From Hymenopellis radicata (taxonomy: Eukaryota > Basidiomycota > Agaricomycetes > Agaricales > Physalacriaceae), in the NCBI GenBank assembly GCA_015501595.1, contig JADNRX010000138.1, forward strand, positions 1 to 64,000: a stretch of 64,000 bases of DNA, given 5' to 3'. Shown here in pieces: positions 29,595 through 40,489 of the stretch. The position numbers and the translations under genes were made by a program. Below the pieces are notes generated by a model. That model searched no databases. It was not told where the DNA came from and was given only the letters and a program-made list of their open reading frames with translations. Numbering within the stretch: position 1 is the stretch's first letter; every line of letters begins with the position of its first letter.

Positions 29595-30983
29595 ATGTCC
29601 TCGGACGATGATCTCAATGTTATCGATGAAACCCCTTCTCCCTCTCGCTCCCGCTCTGCGACACGCTCCTACGTCGCTCCTTCTCCCTCTCCACCACGTA
29701 CCGCTACGCACTCTGTTGCAGACGAATCTGATGCGGATCACCGCGAAGAGGTTCGTCAACGTGCAGAGCAACTGGAGCAGCTCGTCGCAGACTTTGCTGA
29801 TGGTACCATACCGTCCTACAACGAGTTCCTGCGACTCGCTCGGGAGACTGGTGCCTCAGCCGGAGAACTGGACGACTATGTCGAACAAGTCGTTCAGATC
29901 ATTGCCGCTCGAGAGGAGCACCACGACGGATCGGCTCCTCCTGATCCAGACCTCGCAGCGCAGCAAGCTGAGCAACAAGCTGCGCTTAAGCGCGCTGTTG
30001 AGGAGGCTGCATGGGCCGCGCTTGGTGCGCGTCTCGATGCAGCTGCTGGAAAGCGTGCGCCCGAGCCTGGTCCCGTCGCTGGACCGACCTCGGCTGCGCT
30101 GCTCTCCAAATTACTTGGAGCGGAGCCTACTCCGTCAGGCATCTCTGCCTCAGTCCTCTCCTCCGCTCCGCATCTCGCGCAGTTGGCCTCACCAACCAAC
30201 CTCTCTCCACACCTCCAAGAGACTCAGCGTCTCCGTCGGCTCTTTACCAATGATAAGGATGTCGACGCTATCATCAATGTGTGTCAGACGCAGTCACTCC
30301 ACGACCCGTTTGCACGCTCTCTCTGGCGCTCAATCGTGCTGGACCAGTACGTGGATTTTGAGAAACTCTATGCCTCGATCCACTCTGGCACGAATCAGCA
30401 AGAGGACACGAAGGACTTTGCTGGGGGCTTTGTGCTCATCCGCAAGGACCACGTCTCTGCGCGCCGAGCTCTCACTCAAGAGTCCGAGTGGACACGCGTC
30501 TTTGATGCGTATGCCACCGGTGTTGGGCTTATCTACCCTCACCGCAAGGACGAACTCCAGGGCTATCGCGTACTCATTGTGGAACTATTCCGCGCCACGC
30601 CCTCGAATCCAGCGTTCCCTATTCGCTGTGATAAGGAGACTCGCACTCGCTATGCTAACTCTCCTTTCAATCTCAATGACCGCAATGCGCTCCAGTTACC
30701 GCTTCTTACAGAGATGTTACGCACCTCTGAGGCGGCTAATCCACGCAAGCGGTCTTCTGATTCTAGCAGCTCGCAGCCTGCGACACGTCGTCGCGTCATC
30801 TGCCAGAATTGGAATCTGGGCAAATGCCCATCTCCGTGCCCGGGTAGCCGTGTACACGGTACTTGCAGTGAGTGCGGAGGAAAGCACACCGCCAAAAGCC
30901 ACCCAGCCTGCCTCGTCCTCCTCGAAGCCAAGCGAGCTGTCAGTCGTGCAGGACCGAGTTCAGGCGGCAATGTCGAAGCCTAA
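29595..30983 (+). CDS. Ngaro copy 2: Gag-like protein
   Basis: 462 residues from MSSDDDLNV. An Ser/Pro-rich N-terminus, an alpha-helical Glu/Ala-rich middle (REEVRQRAEQLEQLVADF), a conserved region around LWRSIVLDQYVDFEKLYAS, a basic linker (RKRSSDSSSS) and a C-terminal Cys/His cluster (CQNWNLGKC...C...CSEC...H...H...C). This layout fits the nucleocapsid-like first protein of fungal DIRS-order elements; it probably binds element RNA. About 490 bp of leader lies between A1 and the start. Its stop overlaps the RT start by 14 nt. Confidence 0.82.
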   Translation: MSSDDDLNVIDETPSPSRSRSATRSYVAPSPSPPRTATHSVADESDADHREEVRQRAEQLEQLVADFADGTIPSYNEFLRLARETGASAGELDDYVEQVVQIIAAREEHHDGSAPPDPDLAAQQAEQQAALKRAVEEAAWAALGARLDAAAGKRAPEPGPVAGPTSAALLSKLLGAEPTPSGISASVLSSAPHLAQLASPTNLSPHLQETQRLRRLFTNDKDVDAIINVCQTQSLHDPFARSLWRSIVLDQYVDFEKLYASIHSGTNQQEDTKDFAGGFVLIRKDHVSARRALTQESEWTRVFDAYATGVGLIYPHRKDELQGYRVLIVELFRATPSNPAFPIRCDKETRTRYANSPFNLNDRNALQLPLLTEMLRTSEAANPRKRSSDSSSSQPATRRRVICQNWNLGKCPSPCPGSRVHGTCSECGGKHTAKSHPACLVLLEAKRAVSRAGPSSGGNVEA

Positions 30984-32811
30984 ATCGTTGAAGCGTAAAT
31001 CCGATGCTGTACCACCACCTCCACGCTTTAAGCGTGGCTATGTATTTACTACGAATGTACCATCACAATCAAAAGCTCCTCCGAGCATTTCTTCCACTTA
31101 TACTGCTCCTCCACTTCCTTTACCTCCTGAACATATTCGCAACGATCCTACCATTCAGCAGTCTCTTGCTGCTGTTGCCAACTATATCGAGGTCAGCACA
31201 CCAATCAATGTTGACCGCTTTGAGCGACTTCTGGCCAATCATCCCAATCAACCCTTTGTGAAGTCTATTACTCGTTCGCTTCGTGAAGGGTTTTGGCCAT
31301 TGCATGACGGTGAGTGGGAAGCGCACCTCAAAGAGCAGATCAAAGACAATTACTCTACTGAGGAGCGCGATCTCACTGAGCTGCGCAAACACCGTGATCA
31401 AGAAGTCGCTGCGGGTCGCTGGTCACCTGCGCTTCCAGAGGGCTTTAAGCTCCTTCCTGGTATGCGCCTGTCACCCATGTTCGTGGTGTGGCAGAAAGGT
31501 AAACCACGTGTCGTCATGGACCATACTGGCAATGGTCTTAATGAGGGCATTGCGAGAGAGGATGCAAAAGTGAAGTACGACGACATGCACTCCTTTGGGC
31601 AGGTACTGCATGACGTCCTTCAAACTCACCCTCACGAGGAAATCCTGCTCTTCAAGAGTGACATCTCGAAGGCATTCCTCAATCTCCCTGTTCATCCCAT
31701 CTGGCAACTGCAGCAGGTTGTCATTGTTGACGGTCGCCATTATATTGTGCGCCATCTCATCTTTGGAAGTCGTGCATCTCCATACTGCTGGTGCTCGTTC
31801 TCCGGTCTGGTTAACTGGATCGCTTGGGAACTTGACGTACTCGGCTTGCACGACTACATGGACGACTACTACGGCTGGGACACCAGTCGCAATCTAGTAC
31901 TCTTTCATGGACAGCGACGTCCACATCGTCAAGTCCAGCTTCTTCTCTTGTGGGACTCTCTTGGCATTCCCTATGAGGACAAGAAGCAAGAGCACGGTCG
32001 TCAGCTGAAGATTATTGGTTTCTGGCTTGATGCCATCTATGGCTCCATTTCCCTCACTCCAGACTCCATCACAGACATGATCACTAGAATCGAGTCGTTC
32101 TTGTCTGATCTCAAACCTCCTCTCAAGGAATGGCTATCCTTGGGTGGTTATCTCAACTGGGCTTTGAATGTGCTGCCTTGGGCACGGCCAGCACTTACAG
32201 AGCTCTACCGCAAGATCAGCGGTAAAACCCTGCAGTACAAAGGCATTCCATTGAACCTTGAGGTTAGATCTGACCTCACTTGGTTTGTCAATGCATTGCG
32301 ACACTGTATCGGAGTGCGCTTCGTCAATGCGCAGGCTTGGGACGATACAGAGGCCGATATGGTCTGTTGGACAGATGCTAGCAATCTGGGCCTTTCCTTT
32401 GTATATGCTGGAAATGGCTTTTGCTATCGACTCCGAACTACAACCGGAGTTGATACCTTCTTCAGAGAGCTGTTAGCTATCTTATGTGCTGTCCATCATG
32501 CCGCCTCTCGTCCCTATCCACCTCGTACGCTGTTGATTCATTCTGACAGCCTCGACTCCGTCTCAGTGTTCGATACTCTGGCTGCTTCTCAGTCGAGTCA
32601 CAATGCTATCCTCCTTGCTATTGCAGACATTGTCATGCGTACAGGCATTGACGTACGTGTGAGGCACATCCGCGGGGTTGACAATGTGATGGCAGACATG
32701 TTGTCCCGCTTGCTGTTCTCTGACTTCCAGAAACAGTTTCCCTCCTACCGCATCCGCATTATGGAGCCACCTCGAGAGCTCCTGCCGGTGCGATGGAGAG
32801 ATTGCTTTTAG
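30970..32811 (+). CDS. Ngaro copy 2: reverse transcriptase-RNase H
   Basis: 613 residues from MSKPKSLKRKS. RT palm motifs FKSDISKAF, FGSRASPYCW and DYMDDYYGWD; RNase H Asp in WTDASN, Glu in FRELLAI, Asp in HSDSLDS and NVMADMLSR. The same frame is open upstream to 29608, across the whole Gag-like gene, but that part looks like an out-of-frame shadow (Ser/Leu/Arg-rich, no motif). The start codon lies 11 nt before the end of the Gag-like stop, so termination-reinitiation is a likely mode of expression. Confidence 0.9.
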   Translation: MSKPKSLKRKSDAVPPPPRFKRGYVFTTNVPSQSKAPPSISSTYTAPPLPLPPEHIRNDPTIQQSLAAVANYIEVSTPINVDRFERLLANHPNQPFVKSITRSLREGFWPLHDGEWEAHLKEQIKDNYSTEERDLTELRKHRDQEVAAGRWSPALPEGFKLLPGMRLSPMFVVWQKGKPRVVMDHTGNGLNEGIAREDAKVKYDDMHSFGQVLHDVLQTHPHEEILLFKSDISKAFLNLPVHPIWQLQQVVIVDGRHYIVRHLIFGSRASPYCWCSFSGLVNWIAWELDVLGLHDYMDDYYGWDTSRNLVLFHGQRRPHRQVQLLLLWDSLGIPYEDKKQEHGRQLKIIGFWLDAIYGSISLTPDSITDMITRIESFLSDLKPPLKEWLSLGGYLNWALNVLPWARPALTELYRKISGKTLQYKGIPLNLEVRSDLTWFVNALRHCIGVRFVNAQAWDDTEADMVCWTDASNLGLSFVYAGNGFCYRLRTTTGVDTFFRELLAILCAVHHAASRPYPPRTLLIHSDSLDSVSVFDTLAASQSSHNAILLAIADIVMRTGIDVRVRHIRGVDNVMADMLSRLLFSDFQKQFPSYRIRIMEPPRELLPVRWRDCF

Positions 32812-33797
32812 AGGCATTGGGTGAGGGGAGACGCACTCGTCCCCCTCGCCCATCCATGGACTTGCAGAAACTAGACGAACTTGTCTTATACTTGCAGGCC
32901 CATGCTATTGAGACTTCTACACGTCTTAATTACTCTACTGGTGCCAGAGATTACGCACACTTCTGTAAAACACATAACCTGTCTTTGGAACCTACTCCGG
33001 AGACCTTATCTCGTTACATTGCGTACACATCACAATTCATTGCTTCTGCTCCAAAATACTTGTCTGGCGCGAAACATTTCCTCAAAGAGTTCTATCCTCA
33101 CTTTGCTGACGCTCGTGCATCTGCACTCGTCCAAGCTACTATCCGAGGTGCTAAGAAGGTGAGAGCGGATCCTATACATAGGAAACCTCCACTTCGCATC
33201 CATCACCTTCAACTCTTTGTCAATATCGCAAATCAGACTCAGAAGTACGATGATCTTCTTTTTGCCACCATCATGTCATGTGCCTTCTATGCTGTTCACC
33301 GGATGGGAGAACTGGTGCAGCCTAATCAGAAGAAGCTTCGTGATTGGAAGAAGATCATCAAGCGATCCAGTCTCAAATTTGAACCTGGATACGCTGGCTA
33401 TCGCTTGCCTTATCATAAAAGCGATCCATTCTATCAGGGCACTGATATACTGTTTACTACTCAGAAAGAGGCTGATCCAATTGCTCTTCTGAAACGGTAT
33501 GTCTTGCGCAGAGATAAGCTGCATGGTGCTCGAGCGGCACTCTTCATACGTGACAACGGCGTGGTACCAACTCGATCCTGGTTTGAATCCAAATTCTTTG
33601 CGCTGGTGAGTAAAGAGTTTGGTGGTCATTCAGTCCGTTCTGGAGGCATAACACACTACGCATCTCTGGGACTGGCTGAATCTATTCTTCAAGCCTTAGG
33701 TCGTTGGTCATCATCTGCTTGGAAGATCTATATACGCGACCATCCAGCAGTGCGTGCCGCTCAGCAGTTAGCAGCTCAAAAGAAATCCTCCTATTAA
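32793..33797 (+). CDS. Ngaro copy 2: tyrosine recombinase
   Basis: 334 residues with the R...H-x-x-R...W...Y set: YAVHRMGELV, GGHSVRSGG, GRWSSSAW and Tyr in KIYIRDHP. A basic RRDKLHGARAALF segment precedes the H-x-x-R box. It overlaps the RT frame by 19 nt. It would insert the element's circular DNA. Intact; differs from copy 1 at a handful of positions (SLEPT against SLDPT, RIHHL against RIYHL). Confidence 0.92.
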   Translation: MERLLLEALGEGRRTRPPRPSMDLQKLDELVLYLQAHAIETSTRLNYSTGARDYAHFCKTHNLSLEPTPETLSRYIAYTSQFIASAPKYLSGAKHFLKEFYPHFADARASALVQATIRGAKKVRADPIHRKPPLRIHHLQLFVNIANQTQKYDDLLFATIMSCAFYAVHRMGELVQPNQKKLRDWKKIIKRSSLKFEPGYAGYRLPYHKSDPFYQGTDILFTTQKEADPIALLKRYVLRRDKLHGARAALFIRDNGVVPTRSWFESKFFALVSKEFGGHSVRSGGITHYASLGLAESILQALGRWSSSAWKIYIRDHPAVRAAQQLAAQKKSSY

Positions 33798-33876
33798 AAC
33801 CTTCCTCATCTTGCGTTTCGTAAACATCTTTCTTCACCTCCATCCACCCCTCCACTACACACATGCATAGCACAGT

Positions 33877-33955
33877 AGGCACTTTACGATACGCTTAATT
33901 GATGAGGCCCTTGGGGTCCGATTTGGCCTAACTCCGTGTGATCTGAAAGCATAGG
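33877..33955 (+). repeat. Ngaro copy 2 B1 repeat
   Basis: 79 bp repeated at 34846-34924, immediately followed by A2. Confidence 0.9.
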
Positions 33956-34845
33956 TCGATGTAAATGCGGATTCCAAGGGTAGGGAGCATTTTCAGAGGC
34001 CTCTGCATGCCCCACACCTCTCCATACCCCTATACCTAACTCCCTGCTTCAGGGAGTCCACTCAGTTAGCTTAACCGAGTCAAACCGAGTCAAATCATCA
34101 TTTGGTCAAAAATCTGCATTGTTTGACTAAATGCTGACTCTCTGCTGCTACTACTGCAGCTACTCCATCCTCTGAGCTCTTCCTAGACTTGTCTAGCCTG
34201 TGTCTGGTGTTGTAGTAACAACAGAGGCCACTCACAGGGCGCCCTAGAAGGTTTAGGCAAAAGTTCCCACGCTCTGCCTTCTGCCTCTTACCATCACCTT
34301 CTCCCAGAGGCAAGCAGTTCGTGATCCCTCCAGTCCTCCTGCTCAGGACTGATGCCATACCCCTCTAGAGCACTGTCTGAAGCCGCCTAGCCAGCCCCAA
34401 AACCAGTCCAGACAGGCCCAAAGTGTCCAATTTGTGGGAAATTCGCACTTTTGCTCTCCCAGGCAAGCAGCACTTGCTCTACCCAGTCCTCTTGCTCAGG
34501 ACTGATGCATTGGCACCCTAGAAGTCTATTGGAACCATTTGCCACAGCCCCAGAGCCCTACAGCTCTTCCTGCTCCTCTGCTTCCAGTATGTGCCAATGT
34601 CTCATATCCAGCTCTTCAGAGCTGATGCCTTTTGTGCCCAGATACCCATTCCTTTTCAAGGACTCCTTATCAAGGACACTTCTGTGGGCTATCTGGTCAC
34701 AGGTGCGCTCTCTGCACTGTCTCACTCCCCTCCAGCTAATCTGTGTTATCTGGTCACAGTTAGCTCCGCTTTTTTGCGTCCCCTCCCACCTCTCCCACTG
34801 TAATTACAGTAACCACATTTCATGTATTATCTACCATGTACTGTA
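33956..34845 (+). repeat. Ngaro copy 2 A2 repeat and spacer
   Basis: About 825 bp near-identical to A1, then a spacer ending CTACCATGTACTGTA before B2. Confidence 0.88.
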
Positions 34846-34924
34846 AGGCACTTTACGATACGCTTAATTGATGAGGCCCTTGGGGTCCGATTTGGCCTAA
34901 CTCCGTGTGATCTGAAAGCATAGG
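34846..34924 (+). repeat. Ngaro copy 2 B2 repeat
   Basis: Terminal 79-bp repeat; right end of the element. Confidence 0.9.
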
Positions 34925-35300
34925 TACTTAGTGAACGGGCATGATAGTTATACTTCCGTGGCCTTATGGGTGTGTAGATCCTTACTACTAGCTTCTACAA
35001 TTTGGGTATAGTTTAACAGTAGCTTATATCTGCTTCCGTGTCCACACGTAGTCTAAGACTACTGAGGCTTGTTGGTTGACAGACAGTTACTTGAGCTGTC
35101 TGTTATCTTAGATCTGGCTTACAAGACTTGACTACTTAACAGGTTATACTAGAGCCTTTGTCAAGTTCTTATCTTCTTACAGTCACTCAATTAGAGGCGC
35201 CAATAACAAGATACGGATTTTTCTATGTACAGCTTTTTAAGCTGTGAAGTGTACAAGATATAAGCGACATTTTGCCGCGGCCTATTCTACACATAGCGTC
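34925..35300. other. No gene recognised
   Basis: Unique-looking AT-rich DNA between Ngaro copy 2 and the 3' end of the next gene. It contains GACAGACAGTTACTTGAGCTGTCTGTTA-like short inverted words only. Confidence 0.45.
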
Positions 35301-35439
35301 CAATACTACAGGGCTCTACTGCGTACCCGAACCACTCGCAACTTGATTCTCCAACGTCTCCAGCCTTTCCTGCAAATCAGCCACCAGGTACTCCAAATCT
35401 TCAATGCGTCCTTAGGTACCCGAACGCTGCGCAATGCCT

Positions 35440-35809
35440 TAGAGCATGCCACGAGTCTAAACCCAGGTCCGGCGGGTCGAGTTTGCATATCTGAAGTCTG
35501 GACTTGCGACTTGTCTCAAACTCGCGAGTCGCAGGTCTAAAACTCACCCACTCATATCCCCTTCAACTGAGGTCAAACTAGTGCAAACATCATCCCTATA
35601 GCTTATTACAACTCTGTTGGATTATATTCATATGTATAACATAATTTATATGCATAATATTATATCTTAACTGACTACCGAAACCTGCACAAGTACTTGC
35701 AGAATGCTCCAACCTCAAACCTGTGACTTGCGCGAACCTGGGTCGCGAGTCGCGAGTCGCAGGTTACCTGCGAGTTACCTGCGCCAGCCCAAACTCGTGT
35801 CATGCTCTA
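35440..35809. mobile_element. TAGAGCATGCC-family hAT-like MITE, 370 bp
   Basis: TIRs TAGAGCATGCCACGAGT and inverse; perfect 8-bp target duplication caatgcct at 35432-35439 and 35810-35817. The interior is palindrome-rich (GCAGGTTACCTGC, ACTCGCGAGT). Its removal restores the frame between VQGI and AQRSGT of the host gene. Confidence 0.9.
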
Positions 35810-36168
35810 CAATGCCTTGAACTGGTTCGTCAGAGTCAGGCAAGTCTGTGTCTTGGTCGGACGGGAGATGTTCTTCATCATTCGTGCCCAGCGGCTCCTT
35901 CGTGCACTTGATCTTGCGTTGAAGACACTCTTCGCAACAATGCTTGCGCGCCCCAGACTTGGCATACCTGAAGATACCTGAAGATGCACTTCGGGTTCTT
36001 CTTGCTACACGGAATATAAATTCCGTTGACCCAGCGCTGAACGGCAGTACTGTTGTTGCCAGTGCTGATCTTGTTGGCTCGTGGCTCGTACTTGCGAGTC
36101 TTCTTGGGTTTGGGCGCGGCGTCAGATTCGTCATTAGACGAGTCAGATGAGCTTGCCCGTGCCCTTTT

Positions 36169-36430
36169 CACTTTGCAGGGCATGAATAAAAGTGCCTGCC
36201 AAATTAAGTACTAAATTTGTAGCCAAAGTAAAGATATGTCATGAACTAAAACCCAAATTTAGCGCCCTGTATAGAGCATGTGAAATTCTGAGACAAAGAA
36301 TATCTTTCACACCAGATAAAAATAAAATTTGGCGGCTGAAAAAATGAATGCCCTCTGAGCGCCCACTCATTTTTGCCTGCTAGTTTAGTACTTAATTTGG
36401 CAGGCACTTTTATTCATGCTCTGCAAAGTG
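36169..36430. mobile_element. MITE with CACTTTGCAG termini, 262 bp
   Basis: TIRs of at least 40 bp: CACTTTGCAGGGCATGAATA and inverse, continuing through AAAGTGCCTGCCAAATTAAG. Flanked by ttt on both sides (36166-36168, 36431-36433), a 3-bp target duplication. Removal joins the host frame (PRIK to RARASSS). Confidence 0.85.
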
Positions 36431-37112
36431 TTTGATGCGGGGAATGACAACGGCGACAGTAACTCTCTTGGTGGCGGCCTTGGAAGCAGCCTTGGGTGTA
36501 GCCTTCGCTTTACCCTTGCCTTTTGAGGATGGCGATGAAGTAGACTCGTCTTCCGTGTGGTCTTGAGCTGGCAGCGAATACTCCTTTTTATCAGACTCTT
36601 CGTCGTCGCTCTGTTTGAAGGTTCTAATAAGTTAAATCTGACCTGAAATCAAGACGTGTACTTACGTCTAGAGGTGCCGCTTCTACATGCAACACCTGAA
36701 GTGTTTCAAAGAACACTTGGTCCAACACTTCAAACTTTGCCTCAACAGTATGAGCCGCTTTAAGGGCGGTGCAGGCTGCTGAGCGCCGGTCTCTGAAGTG
36801 TTTGATGAACCTTCAGCAGTGGTCATTTGTCCACTCACCAGGTCGCTGTTCCAGTGGTAAGAGTGCCAAGTGATTTGCAGATCGACGAATCTCCTCTGCT
36901 TGGCCTTCCATGAGCAAGTATTGACTAGACCTGGGCAAGAGTGCGCACTTGGGTGCACTCGCACTTGTAGGGCGGGTGACTCGCGGCTTCAAGCCGGACA
37001 CCCGCACTCGAGTGACACCTGAGTGCGACACTCGAGTGCGGCACCCATTCGTGGGTGTTTTGCGCACCCAAGTGTGCCGCTACTCATATAGGGTGGCGGG
37101 TGTACCTGTGTA

Positions 37113-37498
37113 TACTGTAGTATTTCGACCATAGGTTCACAGAATGTGACCTGTGACCTCATGAACATGTTAAATAGCATGTTCATGCTAGCCAAAAGTG
37201 TGTGACCCAAAAAAAAAAATATTCATTAAGATTTTTAACTTTCTGCTTTTTTAGCTTAATTTCACCTTTAAAGTAGATGCAAACAGCAGAAATAGACAAT
37301 TTTCATTATAAATAGAGTAAAATAGAAGAAAAAACTACTAAAATTGGGCCAAAGAAGCAAAATTTAGATTAAGTCAGATTTGTGACCGATTTTAGATATG
37401 TTCACAGGGCCTTGTGACCTAGTGACCAACTACAATTAGGTTCACATCATAAGGCCTTGTGACCTGTGATGCGAACCTATGGTAGTAATACTACAGTA
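37113..37498. mobile_element. TACTGTAG-family MITE, copy 3
   Basis: TIRs TACTGTAGTATTTCGACCAT and inverse TACTGTAGTATTACTACCAT; TA at both edges; 386 bp. GGTTCACA and TGTGACCT words appear in both arms. Inserted in the hAT-like element. Confidence 0.85.
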
Positions 37499-37667
37499 CT
37501 CGCTGCCATCCACATCCCAAACCCCACTCGCTGTCATTTCATGCCTCGTCCGCATCCCCCAGCAATTGCGAGGGGAGCGTAGGTGGTGCATGATGCTGGT
37601 GACGCGAGGGTGTGAAGGGTGTGGAAGAGTGAGGAAAGAAGAGAGGTGGGAATGGGACTGGGTGGGG

Positions 37668-37689
37668 TGCCTCATTGGAGGGCTTACCC
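37668..37689 (-). other. GTAAGCCC hairpin, copy 9
   Basis: In the hAT element: GCC, bulged C, TC, loop, GA, GGC. The aligned position in the relative at 40241-40268 has the same stem with a longer loop. Confidence 0.5.
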
Positions 37690-37911
37690 GCCGACGATGA
37701 GAGTACCCTGGAAATAATAGTCAGCATCAAAGAGAATATTAACGGCGTTTATAAATGCTGCTAAGAGTGAAGCAGAGAGTAACAAGACGTACTAACCCGC
37801 CACGTCACTAACAGATGACGTAGCGCCCAATATTCACCGCCCCCATTCTTCAAGCACACTGTTGAGCGCGGCGGGTGGCATCATGACTCGGTATTCCCGT
37901 AGTGTTTGTTT

Positions 37912-37935
37912 GCTGCTCATTTGCGGGGCTTATGC
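37912..37935 (-). other. GCATAAGCCC hairpin, copy 10
   Basis: A weakened copy: minus strand GCATAAGCCCCGCAAATGAG, then CAGC. The intact counterpart is at 40466-40489. Confidence 0.45.
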
Positions 37936-40240
37936 ATCTTGCAGCAGCAGTTGCTGCTATTGTTCTCGTAGAGATGATGCAAAGTCGTCTCCTGGTCCAT
38001 CGATGTGCCGACATAAAGTCGAGCACAAGTGCGAAATCACTGACTTAAAGTCGAGTGATGCTGCCATCGTCGCCGACGTAAAGTCAAGCGACGGATGGTG
38101 GTAGTGGTGGGAGAAGGAGAGTCTTGAAACGCCCCGATCAGATGCTTACACGTCCTTCTCGGATCTCGGCTCGGTATGCCGGATCGCGAGAACTCGTCGT
38201 TTCTACTGGTTTTTAAGCTTTAAAATTTTTTTAAAAAATTGGTAAAAATGCGAGTGTCCACCCGAGTGTCTTCCCACGGGTACTCGCGGCCCAGAGGCAG
38301 ACACCCGCACTCGGGTGACATCAGGAAACAGGTCACCAGCCTAGAGGACTACTGAGTCAACCACGGTGAACATGGTTGCCTAGAGGACGTTAAGGTGTGA
38401 ACTCAGCCAGGCTAACTTTGGCAAAGGTTCACCCCCAAACCTTCTTTGAAGGTGCTTTGAGTCTAACTCAGAGTTACCTAAGTTATACTCAAGGTATCTC
38501 ATGTCATACTCGAGGTATCTCATATCATACTCAAGGCTGCTCAGGCTGCTCCAAAACAAGATACATACAATTCAGTTCCAATGTGAAGTAACCTACTTCA
38601 TCTTAACGCTTAAGTGAACTAGCCTAAGATATAACAATACCACAAAACCCATTCAGGTAGGCACAAAATGTTGGAGACACAACAGAATGAATTATAGCAG
38701 AAATCAAATGATCATGTATATATAATATATAAACAGTAACATGCTCAATAGCATAACCTATATGTAAATTATCATAATCGATGTAAATGCGGATTCCAAG
38801 GGTAGGGAGCATTTTCAGAGGCCTCTGCATGCCCCACACCTCTCCATACCCCTATACCTAACGCGGATCACCGCGAAGAGGTTCGTCAACGTGCAGAGCA
38901 ACTGGAGCAGCTCGTCGCAGACTTTGCTGATGGTACCATACCATCCTACAACGAGTTCCTGCGACTCGCTCGGGAGACTGGTGCCTCAGCCGGAGAACTG
39001 GACGACTATGTCGAACAAGTCGTTCAGATCATTGCTGCTCGAGAGGAGCACCACGACGGATCAGCTCCTCCTGATCCAGACCTCGCAGCGCAGCAAGCTG
39101 AGCAACAAGCTGCGCTTAAGCGCGCTGTTGAGGAGGCTGCATGGGCCGCGCTTGGTGCGCGTCTCGATGCAGCTGCTGGAAAGCGTGCGCCTGAGCCTGG
39201 TCCCGTCGCTGGACCGACCTCGGCTGCGCTGCTCTCCAAATTACTTGGAGCGGAGCCTACTCCGTCAGGCATCTCTGCCTCAGTCCTCTCCTCCGCTCCG
39301 CATCTCGCGCAGTTGGCCTCACCAACCAACCTCTCTCCACACCTCCAAGAGACTCAGCGTCTCCGTCGGCTCTTTACCAATGATAAGGATGTCGACGCTA
39401 TCATCAATGTGTGTCAGACGCAGTCACTCCACGACCTGTTTGCACGCTCTCTCTGGCGCTCAATCGTGCTGGACCAGTACGTGGATTTTGAGAAACTCTA
39501 TGCCTCGATCCACTCTGGCACGAATCAGCAAGAGGACACGAAGGACTTTGCTGGGGGCTTTGTGCTCATCCGCAAGGACCACGTCTCTGCGCGCCGAGCT
39601 CTCACTCAAGAGTCCGAGTGGACACGCGTCTTTGATGCGTATGCCACCGGTGTTGGGCTTATCTACCCTCACCGCAAGGACGAACTCCAGGGCTATCGCG
39701 TACTCATTGTGGAACTATTCCGCGCCACGCCCTCGAATCCAGCGTTCCCTATTCGCTGTGATAAGGAGACTCGCACTCGCTATGCTAACTCTCCTTTCAA
39801 TCTCAATGACCGCAATGCGCTCCAGTTACCGCTTCTTACAGAGATGTTACGCACCTCTGAGGCGGCTAATCCACGCAAGCGCTCTTCTGATTCTAGCAGC
39901 TCGCAGCCTGCGACACGTCGTCGCTAGACCTGGGCACGAGTGCCCACCCGGGTGCACTCGCACTCGCTGGGCGGGTCACTCGCGGCTCCAAGCCGGACAC
40001 CCGCACTCGACTGCCACCCGGGTGTGGCACTCGAGTGCACACCCATTCGCGAGTGTTCTGCACACCCGAGTGTGCAAACACTCGTGTATGGTGGCGGGTG
40101 TACACGAGTACACCCGACCTCCTCCACCTCCTCCATCCCAACTCGCGAGTCACTCATGCCTCGTCTGCATCCCCCAGCAATTGCGAGGGGAGCATCGGCG
40201 ATGCATGATGGTAGCGTCGGAGGGGATGGGATTGAGTATG

Positions 40241-40268
40241 GTGCCTCGTCGGTTGGAGGGCTTACCCG
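40241..40268 (-). other. GTAAGCCC hairpin, copy 11
   Basis: GCC, bulged C, TC, eight-base loop, GA, GGC, then AC. Confidence 0.5.
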
Positions 40269-40465
40269 CAATAAGTGTAACTGTGAAAATAGTCAGTATT
40301 ATTGACAGCGTCTGTAAACGCCACGGAGAAGAATGAATATCATACCAACCCGCCACGTCGTCAGCAGACGACGTGGCGGCCCAAAATCCACCGCCCCCGC
40401 TCTTGAAGCGCACCATTGAGCGCGGCGGGTAGCGTCACGGCACAGTATCCTTGTGGTGTTTGTTT

Positions 40466-40489
40466 GCTGCCCGTTTGCGGGGCTTACGC
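40466..40489 (-). other. GCGTAAGCCC hairpin, copy 12
   Basis: Minus strand: GCC, bulged C, CG, loop CAAA, CG, GGC, then AGC. CG/CG inner stem. Confidence 0.6.

Larger units (their letters stand above)
28283..34924 (+). mobile_element. Ngaro-type retrotransposon, copy 2, full length (6642 bp)
   Basis: Complete split-direct-repeat architecture: A1 (28283-29107), three frames, B1 (33877-33955), A2 (from 33956), B2 (34846-34924). This arrangement, with a tyrosine recombinase and no LTR or target duplication, defines Ngaro within the DIRS-like order. All frames are open, so it may be an autonomous copy. The A and B repeats allow cDNA circularisation by template jumps, as known for the group. Confidence 0.93.

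Noticed and set aside
36926..38334. Reading 36926 to about 38334 as a complete hAT element
   Set aside because: No TAGA right end or gtattgac occurs there; the matching end and duplication are at 48252-48277.
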